A stretch of DNA of 64,000 nucleotides from Burkholderiaceae bacterium (GTDB lineage Bacteria; Pseudomonadota; Gammaproteobacteria; Burkholderiales; Burkholderiaceae_C): assembly GCA_026125795.1 (NCBI GenBank), contig JAHCKM010000002.1, positions 1,674,001-1,738,000 of the forward strand. Direction: 5' to 3'. Positions 23,377 through 32,165 of the stretch are shown in pieces (the stretch's first letter is position 1; the number at the start of each line of letters is the position of its first letter). The position numbers and the translations under genes were made by a program. Under the pieces are notes generated by a model. It was given only the letters and a program-made list of their open reading frames with translations, was not told the DNA's origin and made no database searches.

Positions 23377-24836
23377 ATGGTTTCCTCCAGAGCTTGCCAC
23401 AGCCGCATCACTGCATAGCTGCGCCAGGGTTGCCAGGTTTCGGCCTGCTTGGCCGCCAGCACGATGTCGCGCGTGCGCAAGGCGTTGAGCACGCCGATGT
23501 CGCTGGCCGGGAATGCGTCGGGCCAGGCCAGCACGCGCATCGCGATCAGCTGCGCCGTCCACTCGCCGAAGCCGGGCAGCGCGCGCAGCCGCTCCAGCGT
23601 GTCATGCAGCGGCGCGGCGCGGTGCAGCTCGAGCGAGCCGTCGCACAGCGCGCGGGCCAGCGCCTGCAGCGCGCCGACGCGCTGGCGCACGATGCCGAGG
23701 CTGCCGATCGAATCGGGGTCCGCATGGGCGATCGTTTCGGGCAGCGGGAACAGGCGCTGCAGGTCCTGAAACGGCGTCTTCAGCGGCGCGCCGAAGCGCT
23801 CGACCAGGCGCATCGTGAGCGTGCGTGCAGACTTCACCGTGACCTGCTGGCCGAGCACGACGCGCGCCGCGGTCTCGAAGCCGTCGAACGAGCCCGGCAG
23901 CCGCAGTCCCGGGCGCGGTTCGAACGGCATTGCGGCGAGCACGCTGTCGATGCGCGCGGGATCGGCGTCGAGATCGAGCGCCTGGCGCGTGCGCTGCACC
24001 AGCGCACCGGCGGCCGGCGCCAACTCCGGCGCGATGGCCAGCTCGACCTCGTGGCGCTGCGGCATGAAGCGCCACGCGATCCAGCCCGGCAGCAGCCGGC
24101 CGCGATGCGGCAGCGCGATGGTGCGGCGCATGCCGTGCGCATCGAGCGATTCGATGCCCGGCAGCGCGCGCGCGGCGAAGAAGCCGAGCATCGCGTCGTG
24201 CTGGTACGGCGGCCGGTACGCCAGGCGCAGCTTCAGCGCGGTCTGCGGCGCGGCTTCGGCATCGTCGGTGGTGGCGCGGCGGCGCAGCGCCGTCGGGTTC
24301 ATGCGGTAGCGCTCGACGAACGCGGCGTTGAAGCGGCGCAGGCTCGAGAAGCCGCTGGCCAGCGCCACCTGCGTCACCGGCAGCGCGGTGTCGGTGAGCA
24401 GCTGTTTGGCCAGCAGCAGGCGCTGCGTGGTCAGGTAGTCGATCGGCGCCACGCCCACGTGCTGCTGGAAGATGCGGCGCAGGTGGCGGTCTGTGACACC
24501 CAGGCGTGCCGCCAGACGCGGCATGCTCAGCTCGCTGCCGTCATGCGCCGCCTGCTCGATCGAGCGTGCCGCCTGCTGCGCCAGCGTCTGCGACGAGTCC
24601 ATCAGCGAAAGTCCCGGTGCCAGCTCCGGACGGCAACGCAGGCACGGCCGGAAGCCGTGCGCCTCGGCCAGCGCGGCATTGGGGAAGAAGCGGCAGTTCT
24701 CGCGCCGCGGCATGCGCACGCGGCACACCGGACGGCAATACACACGCGTGGTCGTCACGCCGACGAAGAGGCGGCCGTCGAAACGGGCATCGTGCGTGGT
24801 GATCGCGCGGTAGGCAGCGTCGTCGTGCAAGGTCAT
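23373..24836 (-). CDS. Ada-type regulator fused to DNA-3-methyladenine glycosylase (AlkA)
   Basis: 487 residues in four parts. Residues 1-75 are the Ada N-domain with zinc ligands C34, C38, C65 and C68; C34 (VYCRPVC) aligns with the phosphotriester acceptor C38 of E. coli Ada. Residues about 90-190 are the AraC-type HTH (LARLGVTDRHLRRIFQQHVG). Residues about 200-310 are the AlkA N-terminal domain. The last part is the HhH-GPD glycosylase (LRALPGFGEWTAQLIAMR) with catalytic Asp D446 in FPASDIGVL. The protein should sense methylphosphotriesters, activate transcription and excise alkylated bases. Start ATG 24836 was chosen because the Ada domain begins there. It is coupled to ogt by a 4-bp overlap. 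Confidence 0.93.
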   Translation of the reverse strand: MTLHDDAAYRAITTHDARFDGRLFVGVTTTRVYCRPVCRVRMPRRENCRFFPNAALAEAHGFRPCLRCRPELAPGLSLMDSSQTLAQQAARSIEQAAHDGSELSMPRLAARLGVTDRHLRRIFQQHVGVAPIDYLTTQRLLLAKQLLTDTALPVTQVALASGFSSLRRFNAAFVERYRMNPTALRRRATTDDAEAAPQTALKLRLAYRPPYQHDAMLGFFAARALPGIESLDAHGMRRTIALPHRGRLLPGWIAWRFMPQRHEVELAIAPELAPAAGALVQRTRQALDLDADPARIDSVLAAMPFEPRPGLRLPGSFDGFETAARVVLGQQVTVKSARTLTMRLVERFGAPLKTPFQDLQRLFPLPETIAHADPDSIGSLGIVRQRVGALQALARALCDGSLELHRAAPLHDTLERLRALPGFGEWTAQLIAMRVLAWPDAFPASDIGVLNALRTRDIVLAAKQAETWQPWRSYAVMRLWQALEETI

Positions 24837-24990
24837 GGTGGTTATTGTTCGGCAGGTGCGGGTTGCGCACTCGCCATTTTCGGACCTGTGCCTTCGGCCG
24901 GTGCGGACAGCGGATGCGCCGCAGGGCATGCCGCGGGCGACGCATCGACGGCCGGCGACACCAAAGGGGCTTGTTGCAGCTTGCGCTGCC

Positions 24991-24996
24991 TACAAT
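24991..24996 (+). promoter_or_regulatory. Candidate -10 element for the phosphomannomutase gene
   Basis: TACAAT occurs in the context GCCTACAATCGCC, 27 bp before the ATG. This CTACAATC wording also precedes parE at 62443. A poor -35 candidate, TTGTTG at 24971-24976, is too close (14 bp spacer). The 187-bp divergent region 24837-25023 should also contain the Ada-responsive promoter of the repair operon. Confidence 0.45.
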
Positions 24997-25023
24997 CGCC
25001 GGGCTTTCACCCTTCGAGTCTTC

Positions 25024-26415
25024 ATGAATCCCGCAGCTTCCGTCTTCAAGGCCTACGACATCCGCGGCATCGTCGGTCAGACCATCGACGAACACTTCGC
25101 CGAGCACCTTGGCCGTGCGTTCGGCAGCGCAGCGGTCGCCGAGGGCGAGCGCGCGGTGGTGATCGGGCGCGACGGCCGCGTGTCGGGCCCCGGGCTGTGC
25201 GCGGCGCTGGCCCGCGGCCTGGCATCGACCGGACTCGACGTGGTCGACCTCGGCGCGGTGACCACGCCGATGCTCTACTACGTGGCGGCCACGCGCAGCC
25301 AGCACGGCTGTCGCTCGGGCATCCAGGTGACCGGAAGCCACAACCCCAAGGACTACAACGGTTTCAAGATGGTGCTGGCCGGCCGCGCCATCTATGGCGA
25401 AGAGATCCAGCGCCTGCGTGATCGCATGGAGCGCGAGGACTACGCCACGGGCCCGGGCCGCCTCGGCAACCTGCAGATCCTGGCCGAGTACACGCAGCGC
25501 ATCGTGCGCGACTGCAAGCTCGCGCGGCGCATGAAGATCGTGGTCGATTCGGGCAACGGCATTCCCGGTGCCTCCGGGCCCGGCATCCTGCGCGCGCTCG
25601 GCTGCGACGTGATCGATTTGTACTCGCGCGTCGACGGCGATTTTCCGAATCACCATCCGGATCCGAGCAAGCCGGAGAACCTGGCCGACCTGATCAAGGT
25701 CGTGCACGCCACCGAAGCCGAGCTGGGCCTGGCGTTCGACGGCGACGGCGACCGCCTGGGCGTGGTCACGCGCGACGGCCACATCATCTACCCCGACCGG
25801 CAGCTGATGCTGCTGGCGCGCGACGTGCTGGCGCGCCATCCGGGCGCGACCATCATCTACGACGTCAAGTGCAGCCAGCGCCTCACCGCCGACATCCGCG
25901 CCCACGGCGGCACGCCGCTGATGTGGAAGACCGGACATTCGCTGATGAAGGCCAAGCTCAAGGAGGAGGGCGCGCCGATCGCCGGCGAGATGAGCGGGCA
26001 CATCTTCTTCAACGAACGCTGGTATGGCTTTGACGACGCGATGTACACGGCGGCGCGGATGCTGGAAGTCCTGTCGCGCAGCGACGATCCGAGCGCGGTG
26101 CTCAATGCGCTGCCCACGTCGTACAGCACGCCGGAGCTGAACGTGCCTTGCGCGGAAGGCGAGCCCCACCGCGTGATCGAGTCGTTGCGCGCGCAGGCGA
26201 GCTTCGAGGGCGCCGAAGAGATCATCACCATCGACGGCGTGCGAGCCGACTATGCCGATGGCTTCGGCCTGGTGCGCGCCAGCAACACCACGCCGGTGCT
26301 GGTGCTGCGCTTCGAGGGCCACACCGAGAAGGCGCTGCAGCGCATCCAGCAGACCTTCATGACGGCGCTGCGCGCGGTCAAGCCCGACGCGCAGTTCGCG
26401 AGCGCGGCGCATTGA
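25024..26415 (+). CDS. Phosphomannomutase/phosphoglucomutase
   Basis: 463 residues, matching the ManB/AlgC class. It interconverts mannose-6-P/mannose-1-P and glucose-6-P/glucose-1-P, supplying GDP-mannose and UDP-glucose pathways for polysaccharide and LPS. FKAYDIRGIVG opens domain 1, the phosphoserine is S105 in VTGSHNPKDYNGFK, the metal loop DGDGDRLG has D239, D241 and D243, and the sugar-binding loop reads GEMSGHIFF. The C-terminal phosphate-binding part is RASNTTPVLVLRFEG. ATG 25024 matches the family start exactly. A CTACAATC promoter-like motif lies 27 bp upstream. It sits outside the exopolysaccharide locus but probably serves it as well as LPS. Confidence 0.93.
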   Translation: MNPAASVFKAYDIRGIVGQTIDEHFAEHLGRAFGSAAVAEGERAVVIGRDGRVSGPGLCAALARGLASTGLDVVDLGAVTTPMLYYVAATRSQHGCRSGIQVTGSHNPKDYNGFKMVLAGRAIYGEEIQRLRDRMEREDYATGPGRLGNLQILAEYTQRIVRDCKLARRMKIVVDSGNGIPGASGPGILRALGCDVIDLYSRVDGDFPNHHPDPSKPENLADLIKVVHATEAELGLAFDGDGDRLGVVTRDGHIIYPDRQLMLLARDVLARHPGATIIYDVKCSQRLTADIRAHGGTPLMWKTGHSLMKAKLKEEGAPIAGEMSGHIFFNERWYGFDDAMYTAARMLEVLSRSDDPSAVLNALPTSYSTPELNVPCAEGEPHRVIESLRAQASFEGAEEIITIDGVRADYADGFGLVRASNTTPVLVLRFEGHTEKALQRIQQTFMTALRAVKPDAQFASAAH

Positions 26416-26422
26416 TTGAAAG

Positions 26423-26510
26423 CGGCCCACCCCCGAGGCGGGCTGGCGCCCGCCTCCCCCTCAAGGGGGCGCCACCAGCGGACCGGCAAAGCCGGATCCG
26501 CGGTGTCCAC
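26423..26510. repeat. Triple-hairpin intergenic repeat upstream of waaA
   Basis: Three hairpins lie in a row: GAGGCGGGC (26435-26443) with GCCCGCCTC (26448-26456), CCCCC/GGGGG (26456-26469), and CCGGC-AAA-GCCGG (26483-26495). The order and wording are those of a repeat commonly seen between genes in Rubrivivax/Acidovorax-like genomes. It fills most of the 148-bp gap between the phosphomannomutase and waaA genes and may end or process the upstream transcript. Confidence 0.6.
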
Positions 26511-26563
26511 TTGGTCGACGGAACGCGGGCGCCACGTTGGCGCGCGGCCGAGACGGCCCGTTC

Positions 26564-27871
26564 ATGACTGCGCGCCTGCTTTGGTCCTTGCTCTTGCGGC
26601 TGCTGCTGCCGCTGGTCTTTGTGCGCCTGTGGTGGCGGGGTCGCCGCGAGCCGGGTTATCGGCAGGCGTGGGGCGAGCGCCTGGGATGGGGGGCGGCGAG
26701 CGCGCCGGGTGCGGTGTGGGTGCATGCGGTCTCGCTCGGCGAGACGCGCGCCGCGTCGGCGCTGGTCGATGCCGTGCGCGCACGCGTGCCGGGCGTGAGG
26801 ATCCTGCTCACGCACGGCACGGCCACCGGACGCGAGGCCGGTGCGGCGCTGCTGCGCGCCGGCGACCACCAGTGTTGGCTGCCCTACGACACACCCGGCG
26901 CGACACGGCGCTTTGTGCAGCGGCACCGGCCCGCGGTGGGCGTGCTGATGGAAACCGAGGTCTGGCCCAATCTGATCCTGCAGGCGCACGAGGCCGGCGT
27001 GCCGATGGTGCTGGCCAACGCGCGCCTGAGCGAACGCAGCGCCCGCAAGGGCCGGCGGCTGTCGGCCTTGCTGGGGCCGGCGGCGCGCGCGCTCGACCTG
27101 GTGCTCGCACAGACGCAAGACGATGCAACGCGGCTGAGCGCGGCCGGCGGACGCGAGGTCGAGGTGAGCGGCAATCTCAAGTTCGACATGGCGCCCGATG
27201 CGGCGCTGGTGGCGCGCGGCCGCCAATGGCGCGCGGCCCTGCAGCGCCCGGTGGTGATGATGGCGTCGAGCCGCGAGGGCGAGGAACAGCCGCTGCTGCG
27301 GTCGTGGCAGGCGCACGCGGCGCCGCGACCGCTGCTGCTGCTGGTGCCGCGACATCCGCAGCGCTTTGACGCCGTGGCGCAGATCGTGCGCGATGCCGGC
27401 TTGAGCCTCGAGCGCCGCAGTCGGTGGACGGAAACACCGCCGCCGGCCGCGCAGGAGGCCGACGTGTGGCTCGGTGACTCGCTTGGCGAGATGCCGCTGT
27501 ACTACGCGGCGTCGGACGTCGCATTGCTCGGCGGCAGCTTTGCGCCGCTCGGCGGACAGAACCTGATCGAAGCGGCCGCCTGCGCCTGCCCGGTGGTGAT
27601 GGGCCGGCACACCTTCAACTTCGAGCAGGCCGCCGAGCAGGCCGTGGGCGCCGGCGCGGCGCTGCGTGTGGCCGACATCGAGCAAGGCGTGGCGCGCGCG
27701 ATCGAGCTCACGCGCGACACGCTGCATGCGCAATGGGCCGAGCGCGCCGGTGCGTTCGCGCAGATGCACAAGGGTGCCGCCAGGCGCATGGCCGAACGCA
27801 TCGTGCAATTGGCCGGCGCGCGCATCGGCGCGCCGGCATCGAGCGGCGCACGCGTCGAACTCGCGCGCTGA
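26564..27871 (+). CDS. waaA: 3-deoxy-D-manno-octulosonic acid transferase
   Basis: 435 residues. It adds Kdo from CMP-Kdo to the lipid IVA precursor at the inner membrane. An N-terminal membrane anchor (about residues 5-22) is followed by REPGYRQAWGERLG, containing the catalytic Glu (E38), then WVHAVSLGETRAA, CWLPYDTPGATRRFV and LMETEVWPNLI, all family hallmarks. The donor half has SREGEEQPLL, LLVPRHPQRF and a conserved LGGSFAPLGGQNLIEAAA. ATG 26564 is chosen over an upstream ATG at 26537 because the membrane anchor starts there. In Burkholderiales waaA normally lies close to tolC, as here, except that a DUF1501/DUF1800 pair stands between them. Confidence 0.95.
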   Translation: MTARLLWSLLLRLLLPLVFVRLWWRGRREPGYRQAWGERLGWGAASAPGAVWVHAVSLGETRAASALVDAVRARVPGVRILLTHGTATGREAGAALLRAGDHQCWLPYDTPGATRRFVQRHRPAVGVLMETEVWPNLILQAHEAGVPMVLANARLSERSARKGRRLSALLGPAARALDLVLAQTQDDATRLSAAGGREVEVSGNLKFDMAPDAALVARGRQWRAALQRPVVMMASSREGEEQPLLRSWQAHAAPRPLLLLVPRHPQRFDAVAQIVRDAGLSLERRSRWTETPPPAAQEADVWLGDSLGEMPLYYAASDVALLGGSFAPLGGQNLIEAAACACPVVMGRHTFNFEQAAEQAVGAGAALRVADIEQGVARAIELTRDTLHAQWAERAGAFAQMHKGAARRMAERIVQLAGARIGAPASSGARVELAR

Positions 27872-27884
27872 CGCGGCGCGCGCG

Positions 27885-29069
27885 TCAGCCGCGCAGTAGG
27901 TCGAGCGGCTCGAGAGCCGAGGTGCCCGGCAGCACGGTGGAATCAAGCGCCGTGCGTGACACGCGCAGGTGGTCGTGCAGCACGCTCCTGAACACGGCGC
28001 GCAGATCGGTGGTGATGCGCAGGTCGCGGCCCTCGAAGCGATCCTTTGGCGCCACGCCCGGCCAGTCGGCGATCACGCGGCCGCCGCGCACCGCGCCGCC
28101 CAGCACGAACGTGGCGCCGCCGGTGCCGTGGTCGGTGCCCTGCGTGCCGTTGACCGCCACCTCGCGGCCGAACTCGGTGACCACCAGCACGACGGTGCGC
28201 GACCACGTGTCGCGGGATCCCTGCAGAGCGTCGCGCAGCGACGCCACCATCGCATCGAGCAGCTTGAGGTTGTTGCTCAACGCGCCTTGCGGCAGCGCCT
28301 GGTTCGCGTGGCTGTCCCAGCCGCCGAGCTCGAGCACCGCAGCCTGAGGCCCATCGGGCGCCGACAAAAACTCGCCGGCGCGGCGCGCCAGCGCCACCGC
28401 CTGCGCCCGCTGCCCGGCGCCGCCCACCATCGGCGCGGCATCGGCCATCGCGCTGTCGCTGCGCAACGCGCGCGCACGCGCCAGCGCATGCGCCAGCAGT
28501 GCATCGGAGGCATACAGGCGTTCCACGCGCGCCACCAGGTCCAGCGACGGATCGGGCAGCACCGACGGCGCCCAGGTGTCGATGTCGCCCGGGCCGCGCA
28601 GCACCAGCGGCACCGCGGTCTGCAGCGCCATGCCTTTGCGCCCGTTGGTGGCCAGCGCGCGGCCGAGCCATCCGGTGGTGACTGCGTGCGGCTTTGCGCC
28701 GCCCGATTCGAGCAGCTGCTGCGCATCGAAATGCGACCGTTCGCGGTACGGCAGACCGGTGGCGTGCACCACGAGCAGCTCGCCGCGGCCGTACAGCGTG
28801 TGCATCTCGGCCAGCGCGGGGTGCAGCGCGAACGGGTCTTGCAGCGGCAGCGCGGGCGCCGGCAGTCGCGCCAGTGGACCGCGCGCGGCAACAAACGATT
28901 CATCACGGGGCAGCGGCACCGCGGTGAGGCCGTCGAGCCCGCCGCGCAGCATGATCAGCGCCAGACGCGGCTCGTTCTCGCGCGCCTGGCCGGCCAGGCT
29001 CAACTGGCTCCAGGGCGCCAGCGCCGCACCGCTCAACAACGCGCCGATGAATTCTCTGCGTGCGTTCAT
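27885..29069 (-). CDS. DUF1501 domain protein (probable Tat-exported)
   Basis: 394 residues. The N-terminus MNARREFIGALLSGAALAP has twin arginines followed by a hydrophobic stretch, so it is probably exported by the Tat route. The rest matches the DUF1501 family (alkaline-phosphatase-like fold, sulfatase relatives): LALIMLRGGLDGLTAVPL, HFDAQQLLESG, LGGWDSHANQ, VVTEFGREVAVNGTQGTDHG and GGAVRGGRVIADWPG. The GTDHGTGG motif with the Asp/His cluster could hold metal. It lies 13 bp after a DUF1800 gene on the same strand; the two families occur as a pair across many bacteria. The function of the pair is not established. It converges with waaA. Confidence 0.9.
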   Translation of the reverse strand: MNARREFIGALLSGAALAPWSQLSLAGQARENEPRLALIMLRGGLDGLTAVPLPRDESFVAARGPLARLPAPALPLQDPFALHPALAEMHTLYGRGELLVVHATGLPYRERSHFDAQQLLESGGAKPHAVTTGWLGRALATNGRKGMALQTAVPLVLRGPGDIDTWAPSVLPDPSLDLVARVERLYASDALLAHALARARALRSDSAMADAAPMVGGAGQRAQAVALARRAGEFLSAPDGPQAAVLELGGWDSHANQALPQGALSNNLKLLDAMVASLRDALQGSRDTWSRTVVLVVTEFGREVAVNGTQGTDHGTGGATFVLGGAVRGGRVIADWPGVAPKDRFEGRDLRITTDLRAVFRSVLHDHLRVSRTALDSTVLPGTSALEPLDLLRG

Positions 29070-29082
29070 GGGCCGGACCTCG

Positions 29083-30474
29083 TCACCTGCGCTGGAACTC
29101 GGGCGCCATCAGCAGGAGCGTGAGCGCCTGCGGCCCGTCGGCGGCGCGCTCGACGTGGCGCGCGCTCGATGCGCTCCACATCGGGCCGAACGCCGTGACC
29201 CCGAGCGCGCGCGCATCGACCAGCCGGCCGGCGCGCTCGCCGACGCGTGTGGCCCACTCGAGCCGCTTCCACAACGCGTCGGGCCCGAGCCACTCTTCGG
29301 CCCGATCCGGCCAGCCGGCGGGCGAGGGCGCGCGCTGCACCGGCTGGCCCATGAGCGCAACCCCGGCATCGCGTCCGCGCGTGAACATCATGTCGCCGGC
29401 ACGCAGCGCACGCGCGGTCGAGATGACGAACTCCTCCGGCGTCTTCAGCTTGGCCGGCTGCGGCAGCCAGGCCTCGGGCGCCTTCACCAGCTCGCTGTAC
29501 AGCGCCGGCAGATGTCCCGCGCTGTCGCGAAAGGTGCGCGCCAACCGATCCACCAGTGTCGGCGGCGGCTCGTCGGCCACGAAATGGCGTGCCAGCTTGG
29601 TGGCGACGAAACGCGCGGTCGAAGGGTGCGTGCTCAGGTCGTTCAGCACGTCGTGCAGTGCCTGCGGGCCTTCCCGGTAGCGCTTGCCGAGCACCGTCTT
29701 CGTGCCGGGCTCGTGCCAGGTGGCATCGAAGAAGCTCGTTTCATCGCCGCGCGGCAGGCGCGGCGCGCGCCAGCCGGTGAGCACGGCGGCGAAGGCGGTG
29801 ACGTCGGCCTGCGTGTAGCCGCCGTCGACGCCGAGCGTGTGCAACTCCAGCACCTCGCGCGCAAGGTTCTCGTTCAGTCCGGTGATGCGCGGCACCATGC
29901 CGTCGGCCTGGCGGCGCGCCAGCCGCGCCACGAAACGCGAGTTGGGGCCCGCCGAGAGCGCGTTGTCGAGGTAACGCAGCATCGTCGCGTGCCGGGTGGA
30001 CGCCAGCAGCAGTTGCTGGAACGAGCCGGCGATGTGCGGACGGATCGCCTCGCGTTCGAATGCGCCGACCAGGCCGCGCGCCGCGCCCTTGACCGAAGAC
30101 ACGGTGAAGTGATTGGACCAGAACAGTGCCAGCCGCTCGGCGAACGGTCGTAGCGTCGTGGCGGCGGTGCTCAGGCGAGCGCTCTGGTCGGCCTGCACCA
30201 GCGCGCGGAAGTGCTCGACGAAGCGCTGCTCGAACGGCCTGGCGTCGGCCATCGCCGCGCTGGTGCCGGAGCCGCGTTCGCGCAGCGCCTTGAGGTAGGC
30301 ATCGTGTCGCCGCAGGCCTTCGGCCGCGTCGGGCAGCGCGTCGCCGCGTTGCACGTCGGCCGGGCCGATCTGCTGCAGCAGCCAGCCTTGCGCATCGCTG
30401 CCGATTGGCGCGAGATCCGGTTCGCCGAGGCCGAAGCGGTGGGCGGCGATCGCGGCCTGCAGGGTGGCTGCCAT
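29083..30474 (-). CDS. DUF1800 domain protein
   Basis: 463 residues from ATG 30474. The N-terminus ATLQAAIAAHRFGLGEPD and the central LALFWSNHFTVSS, HATMLRYLDN and NENLAREVLELHTLGVDGGYTQ segments are the conserved blocks of DUF1800. The end (ALTLLLMAPEFQRR) is also typical. Unlike many members it has no obvious signal peptide, so its partner DUF1501 protein may be exported separately. It is the first gene of the two-gene unit; the 137 bp upstream towards tolC hold nothing recognisable. No biochemical role is known to me for this family. Confidence 0.9.
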   Translation of the reverse strand: MAATLQAAIAAHRFGLGEPDLAPIGSDAQGWLLQQIGPADVQRGDALPDAAEGLRRHDAYLKALRERGSGTSAAMADARPFEQRFVEHFRALVQADQSARLSTAATTLRPFAERLALFWSNHFTVSSVKGAARGLVGAFEREAIRPHIAGSFQQLLLASTRHATMLRYLDNALSAGPNSRFVARLARRQADGMVPRITGLNENLAREVLELHTLGVDGGYTQADVTAFAAVLTGWRAPRLPRGDETSFFDATWHEPGTKTVLGKRYREGPQALHDVLNDLSTHPSTARFVATKLARHFVADEPPPTLVDRLARTFRDSAGHLPALYSELVKAPEAWLPQPAKLKTPEEFVISTARALRAGDMMFTRGRDAGVALMGQPVQRAPSPAGWPDRAEEWLGPDALWKRLEWATRVGERAGRLVDARALGVTAFGPMWSASSARHVERAADGPQALTLLLMAPEFQRR

Positions 30475-30611
30475 GGCGCGGCAGTATTCCACCGCGGCGA
30501 TCGGCCGCGTGCAGCGGCGGCGCAAAGTTGCGTAAAACCGCGACCGCGCCGAGGCGGGCGGCCGACGCCGTCCGCCGGACTCAGTGGCTGACGAAACGCG
30601 CAGCGATTGGG

Positions 30612-31982
30612 TCAGCGCTCCAGCAGCGTGTTGACCGCGTTGACGTCTTCGGCGCGCAACTGCCCGGACGCCTGACGCAGCCGCAGCCCGTTGACCACCA
30701 CGTCATAGCGCGCCCGCGCCAGGTCGCGCTGCGTCTGGTAGAGCTGGGTCTGCGCGTTCAGCACGTCGAGGTTCACGCGCACGCCGACGCGATAGCCGAG
30801 CTGCGTGGCTTCCAGCGCCAGCTTGCTCGACGACTCGGCGGCTTCCAGGGCGCTGACCTGCGCGCGCCCCGACTGCAGGCCGAAGAACGCCACCCGTGTG
30901 CCCTGCGCCACGCCGCGGCGCGCGGCCTCGAGGTCGTTGCGCGCTTTCTCTTCCAGCGACAGCGTCTCCTTGATGCGGTTTTGTGTCAGGCCGCCGGTGT
31001 ACAGCGGCATGCGCAGCTGCACGCCGATGGCGGCGCTGGTGGTGTTGCCGGGTGTCGGCGTGGCAGTGCCGGTGGTCCGGTTGGCGCCCACCGTGCCCAC
31101 CAGGTCGAGCGTCGGGCTTTCGGCGGCGCGCGCGCGTTCGGTCTCCAGCTTGGCGATGTCGAGCGCCAGCCGCGTCTTGCGCACCAGCGGGTGCTGCTGG
31201 TCGGCGTTGTTGACCCACACGCCCACGTCCGACGGCGTGGCCTCGGGCAACACCACCGGCGCGGCCAGAGGCTTTGGCGCCACGCCGCTGCGGCCCACCA
31301 GCTGGTCGAGCGCGATGCGCTTGGTGCGCAGGTCATTCTCGGCCGCGATCTCCTGGGCGGTGGCCAGATCGAAGCGAGCTTGGGCCTCGCGCGTGTCGGT
31401 GATGGTGGCGGTGCCGACCTCGAAGTTGCGCTTGGCCGACGCGAGCTGCTCGCTGATGGCCTTCTTGCCGGCTTGCGCGGTCGACAGCGTGTCCTGTGCC
31501 GCGAGCACGTCGAAATAAGCCTGCGCCACGCGCACGATCAGGTCCTGCTCGGCGGTCTCGAGGTCGGCGTGCGCCACCTCGTAGGCGCGGCGCGCCTGCT
31601 CGATCACGACGCTGTTGGTCCGGTTGTACAGCGACTGCGAGGCGTTGACGCCGGCGTCGATGCGGTTGCTGTAGCGGTGACCCGCCGTGTTGGGGATGGT
31701 GACGCCGCCGCTCACGGTGGCCGGCACGTCGGCGTCGGTGCGCGTGGCATTGGCGGTCAGGCCGACGTTGGGCTTGTTGGCGGCCTCGGCCTGGCCCACG
31801 CGGTATTGCGCCGAGTCGTGCAACGCGCGCGCCGCCAGATAAGTGGCGTCGTAGGCGCGTGCCGCGTCGTACAGCTCGCGCAGGCTCTGTGCTCCGGCGA
31901 GGCCAGGCAGCAGCGCGAGCGCGACAGCGGCAGCGGCAGCGGCAGCGGGCGGGAGGAAACGGCGCGTCGGCGCAGGCGTCAT
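30612..31982 (-). CDS. tolC: TolC-family outer-membrane efflux/secretion channel
   Basis: 456 residues. A signal peptide (AAVALALLPGLAGAQS, cleavage near residue 31) is followed by two OEP repeats. SLRELYDAARAYDATYLAAR is the normal mature start of TolC homologues, and each half carries long Ala/Arg/Glu-rich coiled coils for the periplasmic tunnel. SLYNRTNSVVIEQARRAYEV and VGVRVNLDVLNAQTQLYQTQRDL are the equivalents of the conserved strands and helices. It is the outer-membrane exit duct for tripartite pumps and type I secretion. The isoaspartyl-methyltransferase-like gene lies 183 bp upstream on the same strand. In related genomes I recall a rhodanese-like gene between the two; none is present here. 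Confidence 0.93.
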   Translation of the reverse strand: MTPAPTRRFLPPAAAAAAAVALALLPGLAGAQSLRELYDAARAYDATYLAARALHDSAQYRVGQAEAANKPNVGLTANATRTDADVPATVSGGVTIPNTAGHRYSNRIDAGVNASQSLYNRTNSVVIEQARRAYEVAHADLETAEQDLIVRVAQAYFDVLAAQDTLSTAQAGKKAISEQLASAKRNFEVGTATITDTREAQARFDLATAQEIAAENDLRTKRIALDQLVGRSGVAPKPLAAPVVLPEATPSDVGVWVNNADQQHPLVRKTRLALDIAKLETERARAAESPTLDLVGTVGANRTTGTATPTPGNTTSAAIGVQLRMPLYTGGLTQNRIKETLSLEEKARNDLEAARRGVAQGTRVAFFGLQSGRAQVSALEAAESSSKLALEATQLGYRVGVRVNLDVLNAQTQLYQTQRDLARARYDVVVNGLRLRQASGQLRAEDVNAVNTLLER

Positions 31983-32165
31983 GGTGGTGCGTCCTTGGGG
32001 ATCGGGCAATCGCGACGGAAGTGGCTGGAACAAGGCGGGCGTTGTACGTGGTGCGCAGGCGGCGCCGCAAGGCGCAGGCGATGCACCGCCGTTTGGCGGG
32101 CGTGGCCGGTGGGCGGGCGACGACGGACGGTCCTCGTCAGCAGTGAGGCACGGTTCGCTCACGAG

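Noticed and set aside
31983-32165. A rhodanese-like gene expected between tolC and the methyltransferase gene
   Set aside because: The 183-bp gap has no rhodanese motif and is too short for the domain.
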